The notes beneath the pieces are model-generated. The model saw only the letters and a list, made by a program, of their open reading frames with translations. It was not told the DNA's origin and made no database searches. This document shows positions 27,891 through 35,744 of a DNA stretch of 64,000 nucleotides, in pieces. The DNA lies in contig NZ_CP048289.1 of assembly GCF_014084105.1 (NCBI RefSeq), forward strand, positions 2,489,922-2,553,921, read 5' to 3'. The position numbers and the translations under genes were made by a program. The stretch's first letter is position 1; the number at the start of each line of letters is the position of its first letter. The DNA is from Streptacidiphilus sp. P02-A3a. GTDB lineage: Bacteria; Actinomycetota; Actinomycetes; Streptomycetales; Streptomycetaceae.

Positions 27891-28940
27891 TCATGCGGGG
27901 GTGCTGACAGCGGTTGCTTCAGGGAGGCTGGTGATCAGCCCTTGCGGTTCGGAAGCGGGCAGGGCGATCGCGTGGACCGGGAGGTCGGCGACCGATTCCA
28001 GGACGGCGGTCAGGGCGTCGTCGGGAACCAGCGCGAACAGGCAGCCGCCGTGTCCGGAACCGGTGAGCTTGGCCCCGAAGGCGCCCGCCGCTCGCACCCG
28101 GCTCGCGCAGGTGTCGATCAGGTCGGTCGAGCAGCGGACCTTGTCCCGCAGCAGGTCCTGCCCGGCGTCCAGCAGCCGACCGAGTTGGCGGTAGTCGACG
28201 GTGGTCGCAGTCAACGCCTCGGTGACCGCGTCGACCAGTGCACCGGCCTGGCGGGAGTAGTCGACGATCCCGGTCTCGCGCGCCTGGAAGCGGGCACGCT
28301 TGGACGCCAGCACCTTCGCGGTGGTGCGACGCTTGAGGGTGTCGATGACCACGACCGGGATGCCCAGGGTCGAAGTGATCCGCTCGACTGTGGGAACCTC
28401 GCTGGCGTTCACGCGGTTGACTCCGCCGTGCGCGCAGGCCAGGAAGTCCATCCAGCCCGCCCCGGAGCCCAGTTCTCCGGTCTCGGCCTGGCGGGCCAGA
28501 GCGCACACGCGGGCGAGCTCGATCGGGTCCCCGGCCAGGCCGACGAGGGCTGCGACCACCGCCAAGGTGACGGCGGCGCTGGAGGACAGGCCGGCCGCCA
28601 CCGGCAGTTCAGTGGAGGCGGTCAGTACGGTTCCGGCGATCAGTTCGGCCTGCTGGAGGCTGACCCGGGCGGCGGCCTGCATGTGGTCCAGGACGTGGCC
28701 GTCGTAGTGGTGTCCAGCCGCTTGGGCGGCGGGGACCAGGCGGGTGCTGTAGAGCGGCGGCCCGGAGGTCAGGGCCAGCGCGGTCGAGCCGACCGCCCGC
28801 CAGGCGGTGACTTTCGTTCGCAGCGGCACCGCGGTCACCACGGAGGAACCGCCAACCATCCAGTCCAGGGATTCCCCAGCCAGGCACAGTCGGCCCGGGA
28901 CGGAGACGGTCACCGCGCGCGCGGTGGATCGGGCCGTCAT
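27891..28940 (-). CDS. GHMP superfamily sugar or mevalonate-type kinase
   Basis: 349-residue small-molecule kinase of the GHMP fold. Motif 1 VPGRLCLAGESLDWMVGG at 14-31 resembles galactokinase/glucuronokinase starts. ATP motif 2 PVAAGLSSSAA is at 113-123, and motif 3 KLTGSGHGGCLFAL is near the end. A sugar (anomeric 1-kinase) or heptose-type substrate is likely given the neighbouring phosphohexomutase, but cannot be fixed. ATG at 28940 overlaps the radical SAM stop by 4 bases, so the two are made together. Confidence 0.85.
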   Translation of the reverse strand: MTARSTARAVTVSVPGRLCLAGESLDWMVGGSSVVTAVPLRTKVTAWRAVGSTALALTSGPPLYSTRLVPAAQAAGHHYDGHVLDHMQAAARVSLQQAELIAGTVLTASTELPVAAGLSSSAAVTLAVVAALVGLAGDPIELARVCALARQAETGELGSGAGWMDFLACAHGGVNRVNASEVPTVERITSTLGIPVVVIDTLKRRTTAKVLASKRARFQARETGIVDYSRQAGALVDAVTEALTATTVDYRQLGRLLDAGQDLLRDKVRCSTDLIDTCASRVRAAGAFGAKLTGSGHGGCLFALVPDDALTAVLESVADLPVHAIALPASEPQGLITSLPEATAVSTPA

Positions 28941-29851
28941 CGGCGGGTCTCCGGTAGAGCCTGCACGCAGGTGGTGCAGGCCGGTGAGCGGGACCAGTCC
29001 GCACGGCCGTGACGGGCCCGCCAATCGGTCATCGTCGGGTGGTTCCACAACTCGGCCAAGGTGTGGTCGGCGACGTTGCCGACCACGTACTCGCCGTGCT
29101 GGGGGCCTTCGGGAACCACGTTGCAGCACATCTTCATCTGCCCGCGCCAGTCCACGCTCAGCGAGGTCGCGGTCATCCGGCACACAGCGGTACGCAATCC
29201 CGGCTGCGGGACCAGGGCTGTGCCGCCTCGGTCGTTGTAGGTGTCGATCGACGGGCGGATGACCTCGATCAGCATCTCGGTCCGAGGGTCGGTCGCCGTC
29301 GCGGCCAGGCCCTGGCGAACCTCGGCGAACTGCCAGTCGAAGCTGTCCCGGATACGGGCCTTGACGAGCCAACTACGCAGGGCGTCGAAAGTGGGCGACA
29401 CGTTCGCACGGTGGGGGTATCGGGTGACGCGCAGGTACTTCACGCCGTCCTGCCGCAGTTGTTCCAGCACAGCGTGGTTGAGCAGGTCGCCGTTGGTGTA
29501 GATGGCAGGCTTGGCCGCGGGGACCGTCTGGCGGACGTGTGCGAGCTCGCGGCGCAGGCGGGGATTGGCCAGCGGCTCGTTGTAGTTGTGGAAGGCAAGG
29601 AACCCCTCGAAGGCGGCGGCCCCGAGTTCGGCGGTGATCTTGACGAAGACGGCCCAGTTCATCAGCTGCTGGGTGCGTCGCGCGTCGGTGTGTCCGTTGG
29701 GGCACCACAGGCAGGTGCGATTGCAGTAGCGGGAGGTCTCGACCTCCACGTACCGCAGGCCGGACAGCAGTCGGTCCCTGTCGGCGGCGCCGGGAGCCCG
29801 GGTGGGTGCCAGGGGCAGTAACCGCCTTCGGGCAGTGGTTGGTTCGGTCAT
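28937..29851 (-). CDS. Radical SAM protein with SPASM-like C-terminal cysteines
   Basis: 304-residue radical S-adenosylmethionine enzyme. The 4Fe-4S motif CNRTCLWC gives Cys43, Cys47 and Cys50 (CX3CX2C), directly after VEVETSRY. AIYTNGDLL and FHNYNEPL (GGE-like region) follow. A C-terminal SPASM/twitch-like set includes KMCCN and SPACTTCVQAL. Such enzymes modify sugars, peptides or cofactors; the substrate is unknown. No precursor peptide was seen next to it. GGAGG precedes ATG 29851. First gene of the run with the GHMP kinase and phosphomannomutase, which points to sugar chemistry by inference. Confidence 0.87.
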   Translation of the reverse strand: MTEPTTARRRLLPLAPTRAPGAADRDRLLSGLRYVEVETSRYCNRTCLWCPNGHTDARRTQQLMNWAVFVKITAELGAAAFEGFLAFHNYNEPLANPRLRRELAHVRQTVPAAKPAIYTNGDLLNHAVLEQLRQDGVKYLRVTRYPHRANVSPTFDALRSWLVKARIRDSFDWQFAEVRQGLAATATDPRTEMLIEVIRPSIDTYNDRGGTALVPQPGLRTAVCRMTATSLSVDWRGQMKMCCNVVPEGPQHGEYVVGNVADHTLAELWNHPTMTDWRARHGRADWSRSPACTTCVQALPETRR

Positions 29852-29894
29852 GGCATTCCTCCGCTGCGAGTAGGCCCGTCAGGGCCGGGGTTTG

Positions 29895-30260
29895 TCAGGA
29901 GCGGTCGAAGGGGAAGTCGACGCGGCAGGACAGCTGCTTGCCGACCGGGGTGCGGGTGACCAACAAGCCGGCCGTGAGCAGGTCGACCAGCTCCAGGCCG
30001 CGGCCGGACTCGGCTTGGCCGTCGTCCAAGGCGGTCTGCGGGCGGCATGGGAGCCGATCCCCGTCAGGGTCGTGCACCTTGACCGTCACCCCATCGGGGC
30101 AGGTGCCGATGTCGACGACCAGGGGCACGAAGTCCCCGCAGGCGCGCACTGCGTTCCCGATCAGCTCGGAGGCGACCAGGTGGACGGTGAACCCGTCTGA
30201 CCTGGAGGCTAAGAAGAAGCCTGGTCCGGTCGCGGCCCTTTCCTCCGACAGCACGAACAT
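29895..30260 (-). CDS. Small HATPase_c protein (anti-sigma-like ATPase), module 1
   Basis: 121-residue GHKL-type ATP-binding protein of the RsbW-like, Streptomyces 'ATP-binding' family. N box HLVASELIGNAVRA, G1 VTVKVHDPDG, G2 ESGRGLELVDLL. Slightly short at the N terminus for the family. ATG 30260 is chosen with GGAGGGG directly upstream; TTG 30272 is not needed. Divergent from an XRE/DUF397 pair, the gene set seen around whiJ/bldB-type loci. The radical SAM gene starts 43 bases downstream, so it may share that operon. Confidence 0.83.
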   Translation of the reverse strand: MFVLSEERAATGPGFFLASRSDGFTVHLVASELIGNAVRACGDFVPLVVDIGTCPDGVTVKVHDPDGDRLPCRPQTALDDGQAESGRGLELVDLLTAGLLVTRTPVGKQLSCRVDFPFDRS

Positions 30261-30460
30261 CGGCCCCTCCAACCTCGCGGTCGCCGACCGCGCAGCATCG
30301 GATCAAGTAACGCTGAGCCATCAAGAGCTAACGGCCCGTTGCATCTTGCTACCGAGCATGGACCTTTTCTCCATGGAATCGCAAGTTTTCTACCCGATCT
30401 GGTGATGAGTGTTCTTGCAGGGCCTCCTCCTTCGGTCCTGGGCGGTGCCAGACTGCGCGT

Positions 30461-31324
30461 ATGCCGAACTCACCCTTGGTTCCCACGGTCCGGCGCCGCC
30501 GCCTGGGCTCCACGCTCAGGAAGCTGCGGAACGATGCCGGGATGACTCTCGACAGCGCCGCTGAGACGATGGGCTGGAAGGCTCCGAAGCTGTCGAAGAT
30601 CGAGAACGCGACCCAGCAGATCCGGACCGTGGAGGTCACCACCCTGCTCAAGGCTTACGGGGTGGCCGATCCGGAGGTGTTCACAGCGTTGGAGAACCTG
30701 GCCAAGGACGCTGGGAAGAAGGGCTGGTGGCAGACCTACAGCGGTGTCGTCGCCCTTGCCTACGCCGACTACATCTCGCTGGAGTCGGACGCCGAGCAGA
30801 TCTGCGAGTGGTCCTACGTGGTCCCCGGCCTGTTGCAGACTGCCGCCTACGCACGCGAGACCATCTCCGGCATCACTCTGTCCCGCACCCCGGAGGAGAT
30901 CGCGGCCCTCGCCGAGGTGCGGATGGCCCGCCAGGCGGTGCTGACCCGGCCCGGCAAGCCACTGGAGTTCTGGGCGATCATCCACGAAGCCGCCCTCCAT
31001 CAGCGGTTCGCGGTCCGGCCGACCACCATGCGCGACCAGTTGCGCAAACTCCTGGATGCGGCAGAGATGCCCAACATCACCATTCAGGTCATGCCGCTGC
31101 GCTCCACCGCCCATCCCGGGCTGCAAGGCGGCTTCAGCCTCGTGTGTTTCCCCGGCCCCACTCCGGACGTCGTCCTGTTGGAGAACGTGAACGGAGCGAC
31201 CTACATTGAGGGCGACGACGCGTCACCCTTCGTCGGCGCGGTCGAGCGCATCCGCGCGGCGGCACTGTCGGTGGAGGACTCACTGGCACGAATCACCGAA
31301 CTGGAAGAGGGAACACGCAAGTGA
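30461..31324 (+). CDS. XRE-type regulator with DUF5753 (WhiJ-like), module 1
   Basis: 287-residue regulator. N-terminal HTH at about 14-65 (LGSTLRKLRNDAGMTLDSAAETMGWKAPKLSKIEN, quoted for location only in part: LSKIENATQQ). The C-terminal DUF5753 (Scr1-like) domain includes YVVPGLLQTAAYARETI and ITIQVMPLRSTAHPGLQGGFSLVCFP. Such proteins pair with DUF397 proteins and influence development. ATG at 30461. Its stop overlaps the DUF397 GTG start (GTGA). The 200-base divergent region upstream has no GCACGTGC dyads, unlike module 2. Confidence 0.9.
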   Translation: MPNSPLVPTVRRRRLGSTLRKLRNDAGMTLDSAAETMGWKAPKLSKIENATQQIRTVEVTTLLKAYGVADPEVFTALENLAKDAGKKGWWQTYSGVVALAYADYISLESDAEQICEWSYVVPGLLQTAAYARETISGITLSRTPEEIAALAEVRMARQAVLTRPGKPLEFWAIIHEAALHQRFAVRPTTMRDQLRKLLDAAEMPNITIQVMPLRSTAHPGLQGGFSLVCFPGPTPDVVLLENVNGATYIEGDDASPFVGAVERIRAAALSVEDSLARITELEEGTRK

Positions 31325-31542
31325 ACGGAACCAAGGCGGAGTTGTACTCCTACGACCTCTCTGCCGCTACCTGGCGCAAGTCCTCGGCCAGCGGGGCGGA
31401 GAACAACTGCGTCGAGATCACCGACCTCCCCGGCGGCGGCGTCGCCGTCCGTGACTCGAAGAACCCCGCCCACCACCCCCTGCGGTTCGACGCCGCGGAG
31501 TGGGCCGCCTTCCGGCAGGGAGTCCTGACCGGAGAGCTCTGA
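31321..31542 (+). CDS. DUF397 (BldB-like) small protein, module 1
   Basis: 73-residue DUF397 protein, the family that includes BldB. Typical features: ATWRKSSASGAENNCVEIT, GGGVAVRDSKNP, and the closing EWAAFRQGVLTGEL. GTG at 31321 overlaps the XRE stop, so it is the coupled partner; these pairs are described as antitoxin/toxin-like or regulatory partners, exact role unsettled. A strong terminator follows. Confidence 0.92.
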   Translation: MNGTKAELYSYDLSAATWRKSSASGAENNCVEITDLPGGGVAVRDSKNPAHHPLRFDAAEWAAFRQGVLTGEL

Positions 31543-31551
31543 TCGACGCGA

Positions 31552-31596
31552 CGGCGGCTGTCTTCCCCCGACCAAACCAGGGGAAGGCAGCCGCCG
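31552..31596 (+). terminator. Terminator after module 1
   Basis: 17-bp stem (31552-31568 with 31580-31596, one G-U pair) and an 11-base loop, 9 bases after the DUF397 stop. The rest of the gap to 31823 holds nothing recognisable beyond the presumed promoter of LacI copy 2. Confidence 0.75.
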
Positions 31597-31823
31597 CCGC
31601 ACGTCAGGATTACCCCGGGCCCACCGAAATGTCACACCACGCCCACCGGAACGAAGCCGGGCTCGTACCCGCGCCGTCCGCAGCTTCCGCCCCGCGTCGG
31701 CCGCGTCTGCCCTCGCCGTGGAGCCTTCCGGGGGTCCCGGAACCGGGCGTAAGGCCCGGGTGGGTTGCCTGTGTGCAATAGGCTTCAGGACAACACCATC
31801 CGGCCGACACACGGGAAGACTCC

Positions 31824-32849
31824 TTGAACACAGCACGGCTGGCGGACATCGCGGCACAGGCGGGGGTGAGCGAGGCCACCGTCTCCCGTGTACTGAACGG
31901 GAAAGCAGGGGTGTCCGCGACCACCCGGCAGATGGTGTTGGCGGCCCTGGACGTGCTCGGCTACGAGCGTCCGACCCGGCTGCGGCAGCGCAGCGCCGGG
32001 CTGATCGGGCTGATCACGCCCGAGCTGAGCAACCCCATCTTCCCGGCGTTCACCCAGGTCATCGAGCAGGTGCTGACCCGCTACGGCTACACCCCGGTGC
32101 TGTGCACGCAGACCCCCGGCGGCTCCACCGAGGACGAACTGGTGGAACTGCTGGTGGAGCGCGGGGTGACCGGCATCGTCTTCATCTCCGGGCTGCACGC
32201 CGACACCACCGCCGACACCGAGCGCTACGCGCGGCTCATCGGCAAGGGCGTCCCCTTCGTCATGATCAACGGCTACAGCCCCAGGATCACCGCCCCGTTC
32301 ATCTCCCCGGACGACCGCGCCGCGATGCGGATGGCGGTGCAGCACCTGGCCGGGCTCGGCCACGAGCGGATCGGCCTGGCCGTCGGCCCGGCCCGGTTCG
32401 TCCCGGTGGAGCGCAAGCTGGAGGGCTTCGCGGACGCCATGGGCGAGCGCTTCGGCCTGGACCAGGCGCAGGTGGCCGAGCTGGTCCAGCACTCGCTGTT
32501 CACCGTGGAGGGCGGCCAGGCGGCGGCGAGCGTGCTGCTGGACCGGGGCTGCACCGCGATCGTCTGCGGCAGCGACCTGATGGCCTTCGGCGCGATCCGG
32601 GGGGTGCGCGCCCGGGGCCTGTCGGTGCCCGGGGACGTCTCGGTGGTCGGTTTCGACGACTCGCCGCTGATCGCGTTCGCGGACCCGCCGCTGACCACGA
32701 TCCGGCAGCCAGTGGAGGCCATGGGCGCGGCGGCGGTCAACGTGCTGCTGGAGGAGATCAGCGGAAACCCGGCGCAGCGCGGGGAGTTCGTCTTCCAGCC
32801 GGAGCTCGTGGTCCGCGGCTCGACGGCGGCGGCCCCGGCCCGGCACTGA
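31824..32849 (+). CDS. LacI family regulator, second MalR-like copy
   Basis: 341-residue LacI repressor nearly the same as the one at 25300 (HTH LADIAAQAGVSEATVSRVLNGKAGVS, hinge LDVLGYERPTRLRQ, sugar domain with CTQTPGGSTEDE and SVVGFDDSPLIAFADPPLTT). The copies align without a gap at a constant 6,500-bp offset. DNA is near-identical in blocks such as 32631-32737. TTG at 31824, with GGGAAGA upstream; it lacks the 8-residue N-terminal extension of copy 1. It stands alone, not beside transporter genes, so it may control other sites or the same ones with different sugar sensitivity. Confidence 0.88.
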   Translation: MNTARLADIAAQAGVSEATVSRVLNGKAGVSATTRQMVLAALDVLGYERPTRLRQRSAGLIGLITPELSNPIFPAFTQVIEQVLTRYGYTPVLCTQTPGGSTEDELVELLVERGVTGIVFISGLHADTTADTERYARLIGKGVPFVMINGYSPRITAPFISPDDRAAMRMAVQHLAGLGHERIGLAVGPARFVPVERKLEGFADAMGERFGLDQAQVAELVQHSLFTVEGGQAAASVLLDRGCTAIVCGSDLMAFGAIRGVRARGLSVPGDVSVVGFDDSPLIAFADPPLTTIRQPVEAMGAAAVNVLLEEISGNPAQRGEFVFQPELVVRGSTAAAPARH

Positions 32850-32865
32850 GCCCGGGCCCGGCGGC

Positions 32866-32891
32866 GGGGACGGGGCCGTTGCCCCGCCCCC
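32866..32891. terminator. Hairpin between LacI copy 2 and the CbiX-like gene
   Basis: 11-bp stem GGGGACGGGGC/GCCCCGCCCCC with one mismatch and a 4-base loop, between convergent genes. Confidence 0.5.
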
Positions 32892-32936
32892 TCCGCCGCT
32901 CCGTGCCGGTGGCTCGGTTCGGGCCCCGGTCCGGGC

Positions 32937-33857
32937 TCAGTTCAGCGAGGCGTCCTGCTCGATGCCGAGGGCGTTCAGGTACCGTCCGAGCACCAGCCGG
33001 GCGATGGTCGGGTAGGCGCCGAGCGGCTCCGACGCCGGGCAGTCGACCTCGGCCGCGACCGACTTCAGCTGGTCGGCGTCGAACTCGGGGCCGATCAGGT
33101 AGGGGGCGAGCGCGGGCTGGGCGCAGCCGGTGCCGCGCAGCTGGGCGGCGGCCGCGGCGACCGAGCCGGGCTCGTCCAGGGACGCGGCGACCACCGGCAC
33201 GGCCAGCCGCGCGGCCAGCAGCACGCCGGTGATCCCGGCCTGCTGCACCGCCTCGTCGCCGCCCACGGTGGCCAGCACCACGCCGTCGGCGGAGGTGTTC
33301 ACCGCGAACAGCCGGGCCCGGTCGGCCCGGGCCAGTCCGGCCTCGGACAGCCGCACGTGCAGCGCCTCCGCCAGCAGCGGATGCGGGCCGAGGGCGTCGG
33401 TGGCGGTGAACTCGCCCCCGACGGCGTCCAGCGCGGCCCGCAGCGCGGCGCTGCTGCCGGGCAGCAGCGGGACCACCACCGGCGCGGCCACCTCGCTCCC
33501 GGCGGCCCGCTTCGCGGCGTCCCGGGCGAGCACGTCGGCGAGGGTGGGCGCGCTCCCGCGTTCCCGGAAGCCGTCCCCGGCCGAGGCCTCCTCGCCTTCG
33601 GCGTCGCCGCTCACGGCGCTGTTCCCGTGCAGGTAGACGGCGGTGGCGTCGATCCCCGGCTGCTCGGCGCGGACCAGCGAGACGAGCTCGTCGGCGATCC
33701 GCTGGACGTCCTGACCGGCCTCGGCGGGCACGGCCAGCAGCAGCGCGGGCGCGCCTGCGGGTATCTCGGGACGCTCGGGACGACGGTGGCGGCCACGCGC
33801 CCGCGAGCCGGGTGTGCGGACGGGCAGCGGGGTGCTGGGGGTGGCGGCAGAGCTCAT
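32937..33857 (-). CDS. Sirohydrochlorin chelatase-like (CbiX family) protein
   Basis: 306-residue protein of the CbiX/SirB chelatase fold, seen in two related halves: APALLLAVPAEAG...ATAVYLHGN with PHPLLAEALHVRLSEAG, and a second half with GCAQPALAPYLIGPEFDADQL. True chelatases insert Co or Fe into sirohydrochlorin using His residues; here the first-half active-site His is not clearly kept, so this may be a regulatory or divergent member. The N-terminal 35 residues are Arg/Pro-rich. ATG 33857 has no clear ribosome site, so it may be leaderless. No cobalamin or siroheme genes are adjacent. Confidence 0.72.
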   Translation of the reverse strand: MSSAATPSTPLPVRTPGSRARGRHRRPERPEIPAGAPALLLAVPAEAGQDVQRIADELVSLVRAEQPGIDATAVYLHGNSAVSGDAEGEEASAGDGFRERGSAPTLADVLARDAAKRAAGSEVAAPVVVPLLPGSSAALRAALDAVGGEFTATDALGPHPLLAEALHVRLSEAGLARADRARLFAVNTSADGVVLATVGGDEAVQQAGITGVLLAARLAVPVVAASLDEPGSVAAAAAQLRGTGCAQPALAPYLIGPEFDADQLKSVAAEVDCPASEPLGAYPTIARLVLGRYLNALGIEQDASLN

Positions 33858-34248
33858 GTCGGACGATCGTAGGTCATGCGTGCGCGGACTGGGAGCCGGG
33901 CTCCGGCTTTGGCAGGCGAACTCCGGGTCCTTGGGCGGTTTTTGTCAGGAATCACCCGTAATGGACACCCGTTGCCGTGAAAACCTGTGCGCTAAACCTC
34001 GTCCGGCGGGGCCCCTACCAACCGCCTACCATGCGCTTACCGGGCGGGAACCTTTCCGTGGTGAGCAGCGTCACATAGGTGAGTCGTACAAGTGGTTACT
34101 GACTGTGCGTCACTGCCGCGTTCCAACTGGTTGATCTTGCTGCACACTGCACCGCCCTCGTCGCCGACTGTGGCGAATGTGTGCCTTTATGTCCCTTTCG
34201 CGGTGTCAATTGAGCTGTCCGGAAGGTCAGTTGTCACATGTGGTGAAC
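33858..34248. other. Intergenic region, nothing recognised
   Basis: About 390 bases between the CbiX-like gene and the GCACGTGC cluster. Composition is noticeably lower in GC than the surroundings. It probably holds the CbiX-like promoter. No gene, RNA or clear repeat was seen. Confidence 0.4.
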
Positions 34249-34308
34249 GCACGTGCACGCGCATAGGCGGATGCACGTGCACCTGCACTGGCGTTATCAT
34301 CACGTGCA
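34249..34308. promoter_or_regulatory. Three CACGTG-centred dyads upstream of the DUF397 gene (module 2)
   Basis: GCACGTGC at 34249-34256, TGCACGTGCA at 34272-34281 and TCACGTGCA at 34300-34308, with centres 24 and 27 bases apart. They lie 54-113 bases upstream of the DUF397 start. The same core recurs at 35517-35608 before the other two genes of the module. Confidence 0.6.
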
Positions 34309-34361
34309 GTGAGGCTACCCGCTGCCTCGCGGAGCACCACTCGCACTTTCGGGAGACACCT

Positions 34362-34598
34362 ATGCGTCCCACGTACAACGGCATGGCTGCCACGGAGATC
34401 GACGGCGTGGTCTGGCAGAAGAGTCGTTTGAGCAATTCGCAGGGTCAGTGCGTCGAGTTGGCCAGGCTCGCAGACGGGGACGTCGCGGTTCGCAACTCCC
34501 GCTTCCCGTCCGGACCGGCCCTCATCTACACCCGGGCCGAGATCGCGGCCCTGTTCGACGGGGTCAAGAAAGGCGAGTTCGACCACCTGGCCGAGTGA
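34362..34598 (+). CDS. DUF397 (BldB-like) small protein, module 2
   Basis: 78-residue DUF397 protein (VVWQKSRLSNSQGQCVELARLADGDVAVRNSRFP then LIYTRAEIAALFDGVKKGEFDHL; shown in pieces for recognition: GQCVELARL, DVAVRNSRFP). ATG 34362 follows GGGAG at 34351-34355; the frame is open to 34092 but the family begins here. Unlike module 1 it is not fused in an operon with an XRE gene; the XRE partner lies 1.1 kb away beyond a convergent ATPase. Likely controlled through the dyads upstream. Confidence 0.88.
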   Translation: MRPTYNGMAATEIDGVVWQKSRLSNSQGQCVELARLADGDVAVRNSRFPSGPALIYTRAEIAALFDGVKKGEFDHLAE

Positions 34599-34813
34599 GC
34601 GGGCAGTGGGATCCGAGAAGTCGACGCCCTCCGGTGCCCCCGGGGGGCGCTCGTGTGCGCGGCCCCGGTAGCGGGCGGGGCGGTCGCACCCGGTCCGGCC
34701 CACAACGCCTCGGCTCGGTGCGGTCCGACCGGGGACGGTCCGGCTCGGCACGGTCCGGAGGGGGGTGGTCCGGACCGGAGCGGGGATCCGCGCGGGCGGC
34801 GGAGGCATGCCGA

Positions 34814-34850
34814 GGGACGGCACGGCGGGCGGTTCGCGCCCGGCCGTCCC
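34814..34850. terminator. Hairpin between the DUF397 and ATPase genes of module 2
   Basis: GGGACGG (34814-34820) pairs with CCGTCCC (34844-34850), with an inner GGGCG/CGCCC stem. It lies at the end of a 254-base convergent gap that also holds about four scattered CGGTCCG repeats (34720-34785). Confidence 0.5.
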
Positions 34851-34851
34851 G

Positions 34852-35391
34852 CTAGCCTTCCCCGCCGGAGAGGTCGAACAGGGCCCAGACCACCTTGCCC
34901 GCGGCCACCGGGTGCCAGCCCCAGGACTGGCTGAACGAGTCCACCAGGTGCAGTCCCCGGCCGGACTCCGCGATGAAGTCCGCCTCCCGGGCGACCGGCC
35001 CGTTGGTGCTCGGGTCACTCACCGCGCAGACCACCTGCGGCGCCCGGCGGACCAGGCTGAGCCGGATCAGCGGCGAGGAACCGGCCTGGGCGGGCGTGTG
35101 CGGCCCGTCCAGCTGCCGGCTGATCGGATCGGCCGCCCCCCTGCGCCCCCAGCCGCTGGCGCGCTGCGCCGGTGCGTACGCGGATACCGGCGCGGGCGCC
35201 AGCGCGTGCCGCAGGGCGTTCGTCACCAGCTCGCTCGCCACCAGCGCGATGTCGTCGAACAGGTCGGTCAGCTGCCAGCGGTTGAGCGTGAGCTTGGTGA
35301 ACTCGCGCGCGGTGCGGACCGATTCGTGACGTGGCGCGAGAGCGCAGCTGACCACGTCGGGGTCGGCTGCCACCGTCGAGCTCGGGCTCAT
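34852..35391 (-). CDS. HATPase_c protein (anti-sigma-like ATPase), module 2
   Basis: 179-residue GHKL ATP-binding protein of the Streptomyces RsbW-like family. HESVRTAREFTKLTLNRW opens the domain, then N box IALVASELVTNALRHA, a 40-residue insertion, G1 VVCAVSDPSTNGP, G2 ESGRGLHLVDSFSQSWGW. ATG 35391 is chosen because GGGAGGAG lies 7 bases upstream; the longer frame upstream only translates CACGTG-rich promoter DNA. Convergent with DUF397, divergent from the XRE gene. Presumed target: a sigma factor or anti-anti-sigma, unknown. Confidence 0.87.
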   Translation of the reverse strand: MSPSSTVAADPDVVSCALAPRHESVRTAREFTKLTLNRWQLTDLFDDIALVASELVTNALRHALAPAPVSAYAPAQRASGWGRRGAADPISRQLDGPHTPAQAGSSPLIRLSLVRRAPQVVCAVSDPSTNGPVAREADFIAESGRGLHLVDSFSQSWGWHPVAAGKVVWALFDLSGGEG

Positions 35392-35516
35392 GAAGAGCTC
35401 CTCCCATAAAGGCGCTGCTACGCCTGTCACCGCCTGGTCGCCGTAGGCGAGAGGCGGAACGTCGGCGTGGCACGAGGGGGGAGCGGGGTCCCCGCAGGAC
35501 TGCCAGTGGGCGTGCA

Positions 35517-35608
35517 GGTGCACGTGCACCATGGTCCTCTTCGCATACGTCAGATGCAAGAGTGGATTCACGTGCATGTGCGAGCACAGCAGATGCACGT
35601 GCATCTGC
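35517..35608. promoter_or_regulatory. CACGTG palindromes between the ATPase and XRE genes of module 2
   Basis: A perfect 14-base palindrome GGTGCACGTGCACC (35517-35530), a half-palindrome at 35569-35574 and a perfect 20-base palindrome GCAGATGCACGTGCATCTGC (35589-35608). They stand 126-218 bases upstream of the ATPase start and 137-228 upstream of the XRE start. Likely shared operators; the XRE protein is the obvious candidate binder. Confidence 0.65.
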
Positions 35609-35744
35609 GTATGCACGGAGTAGTCTTCCGGTAGCACGCCGCAGTAGTCGTGGAGCCAAGGGGAGAGTCATACCCGTTAGGGCACCCTTTGCGGCCGGTA
35701 AGTGGCAGACTGTGCGCTGAATTCCAGGGTGGAGGTCCAACGGT

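Noticed and set aside
28937..29900. A RiPP precursor peptide next to the radical SAM gene
   Set aside because: No small open frame with a ribosome site and plausible leader/core was found on either side; the partner genes point to sugar chemistry.
25300..32849. Composite transposon bounded by the LacI copies
   Set aside because: The repeats are intact regulator genes; no transposase, integrase or terminal inverted repeat was seen.
34653..34934. Arg/Ser-rich open frames in the gap after the module 2 DUF397 gene
   Set aside because: They arise from repeated CGGTCCG sequence; no ribosome site or homology.
35391..35637. N-terminal extension of the module 2 ATPase (His/Met/Val-rich)
   Set aside because: It is translation of the CACGTG palindrome region; a strong ribosome site precedes ATG 35391.
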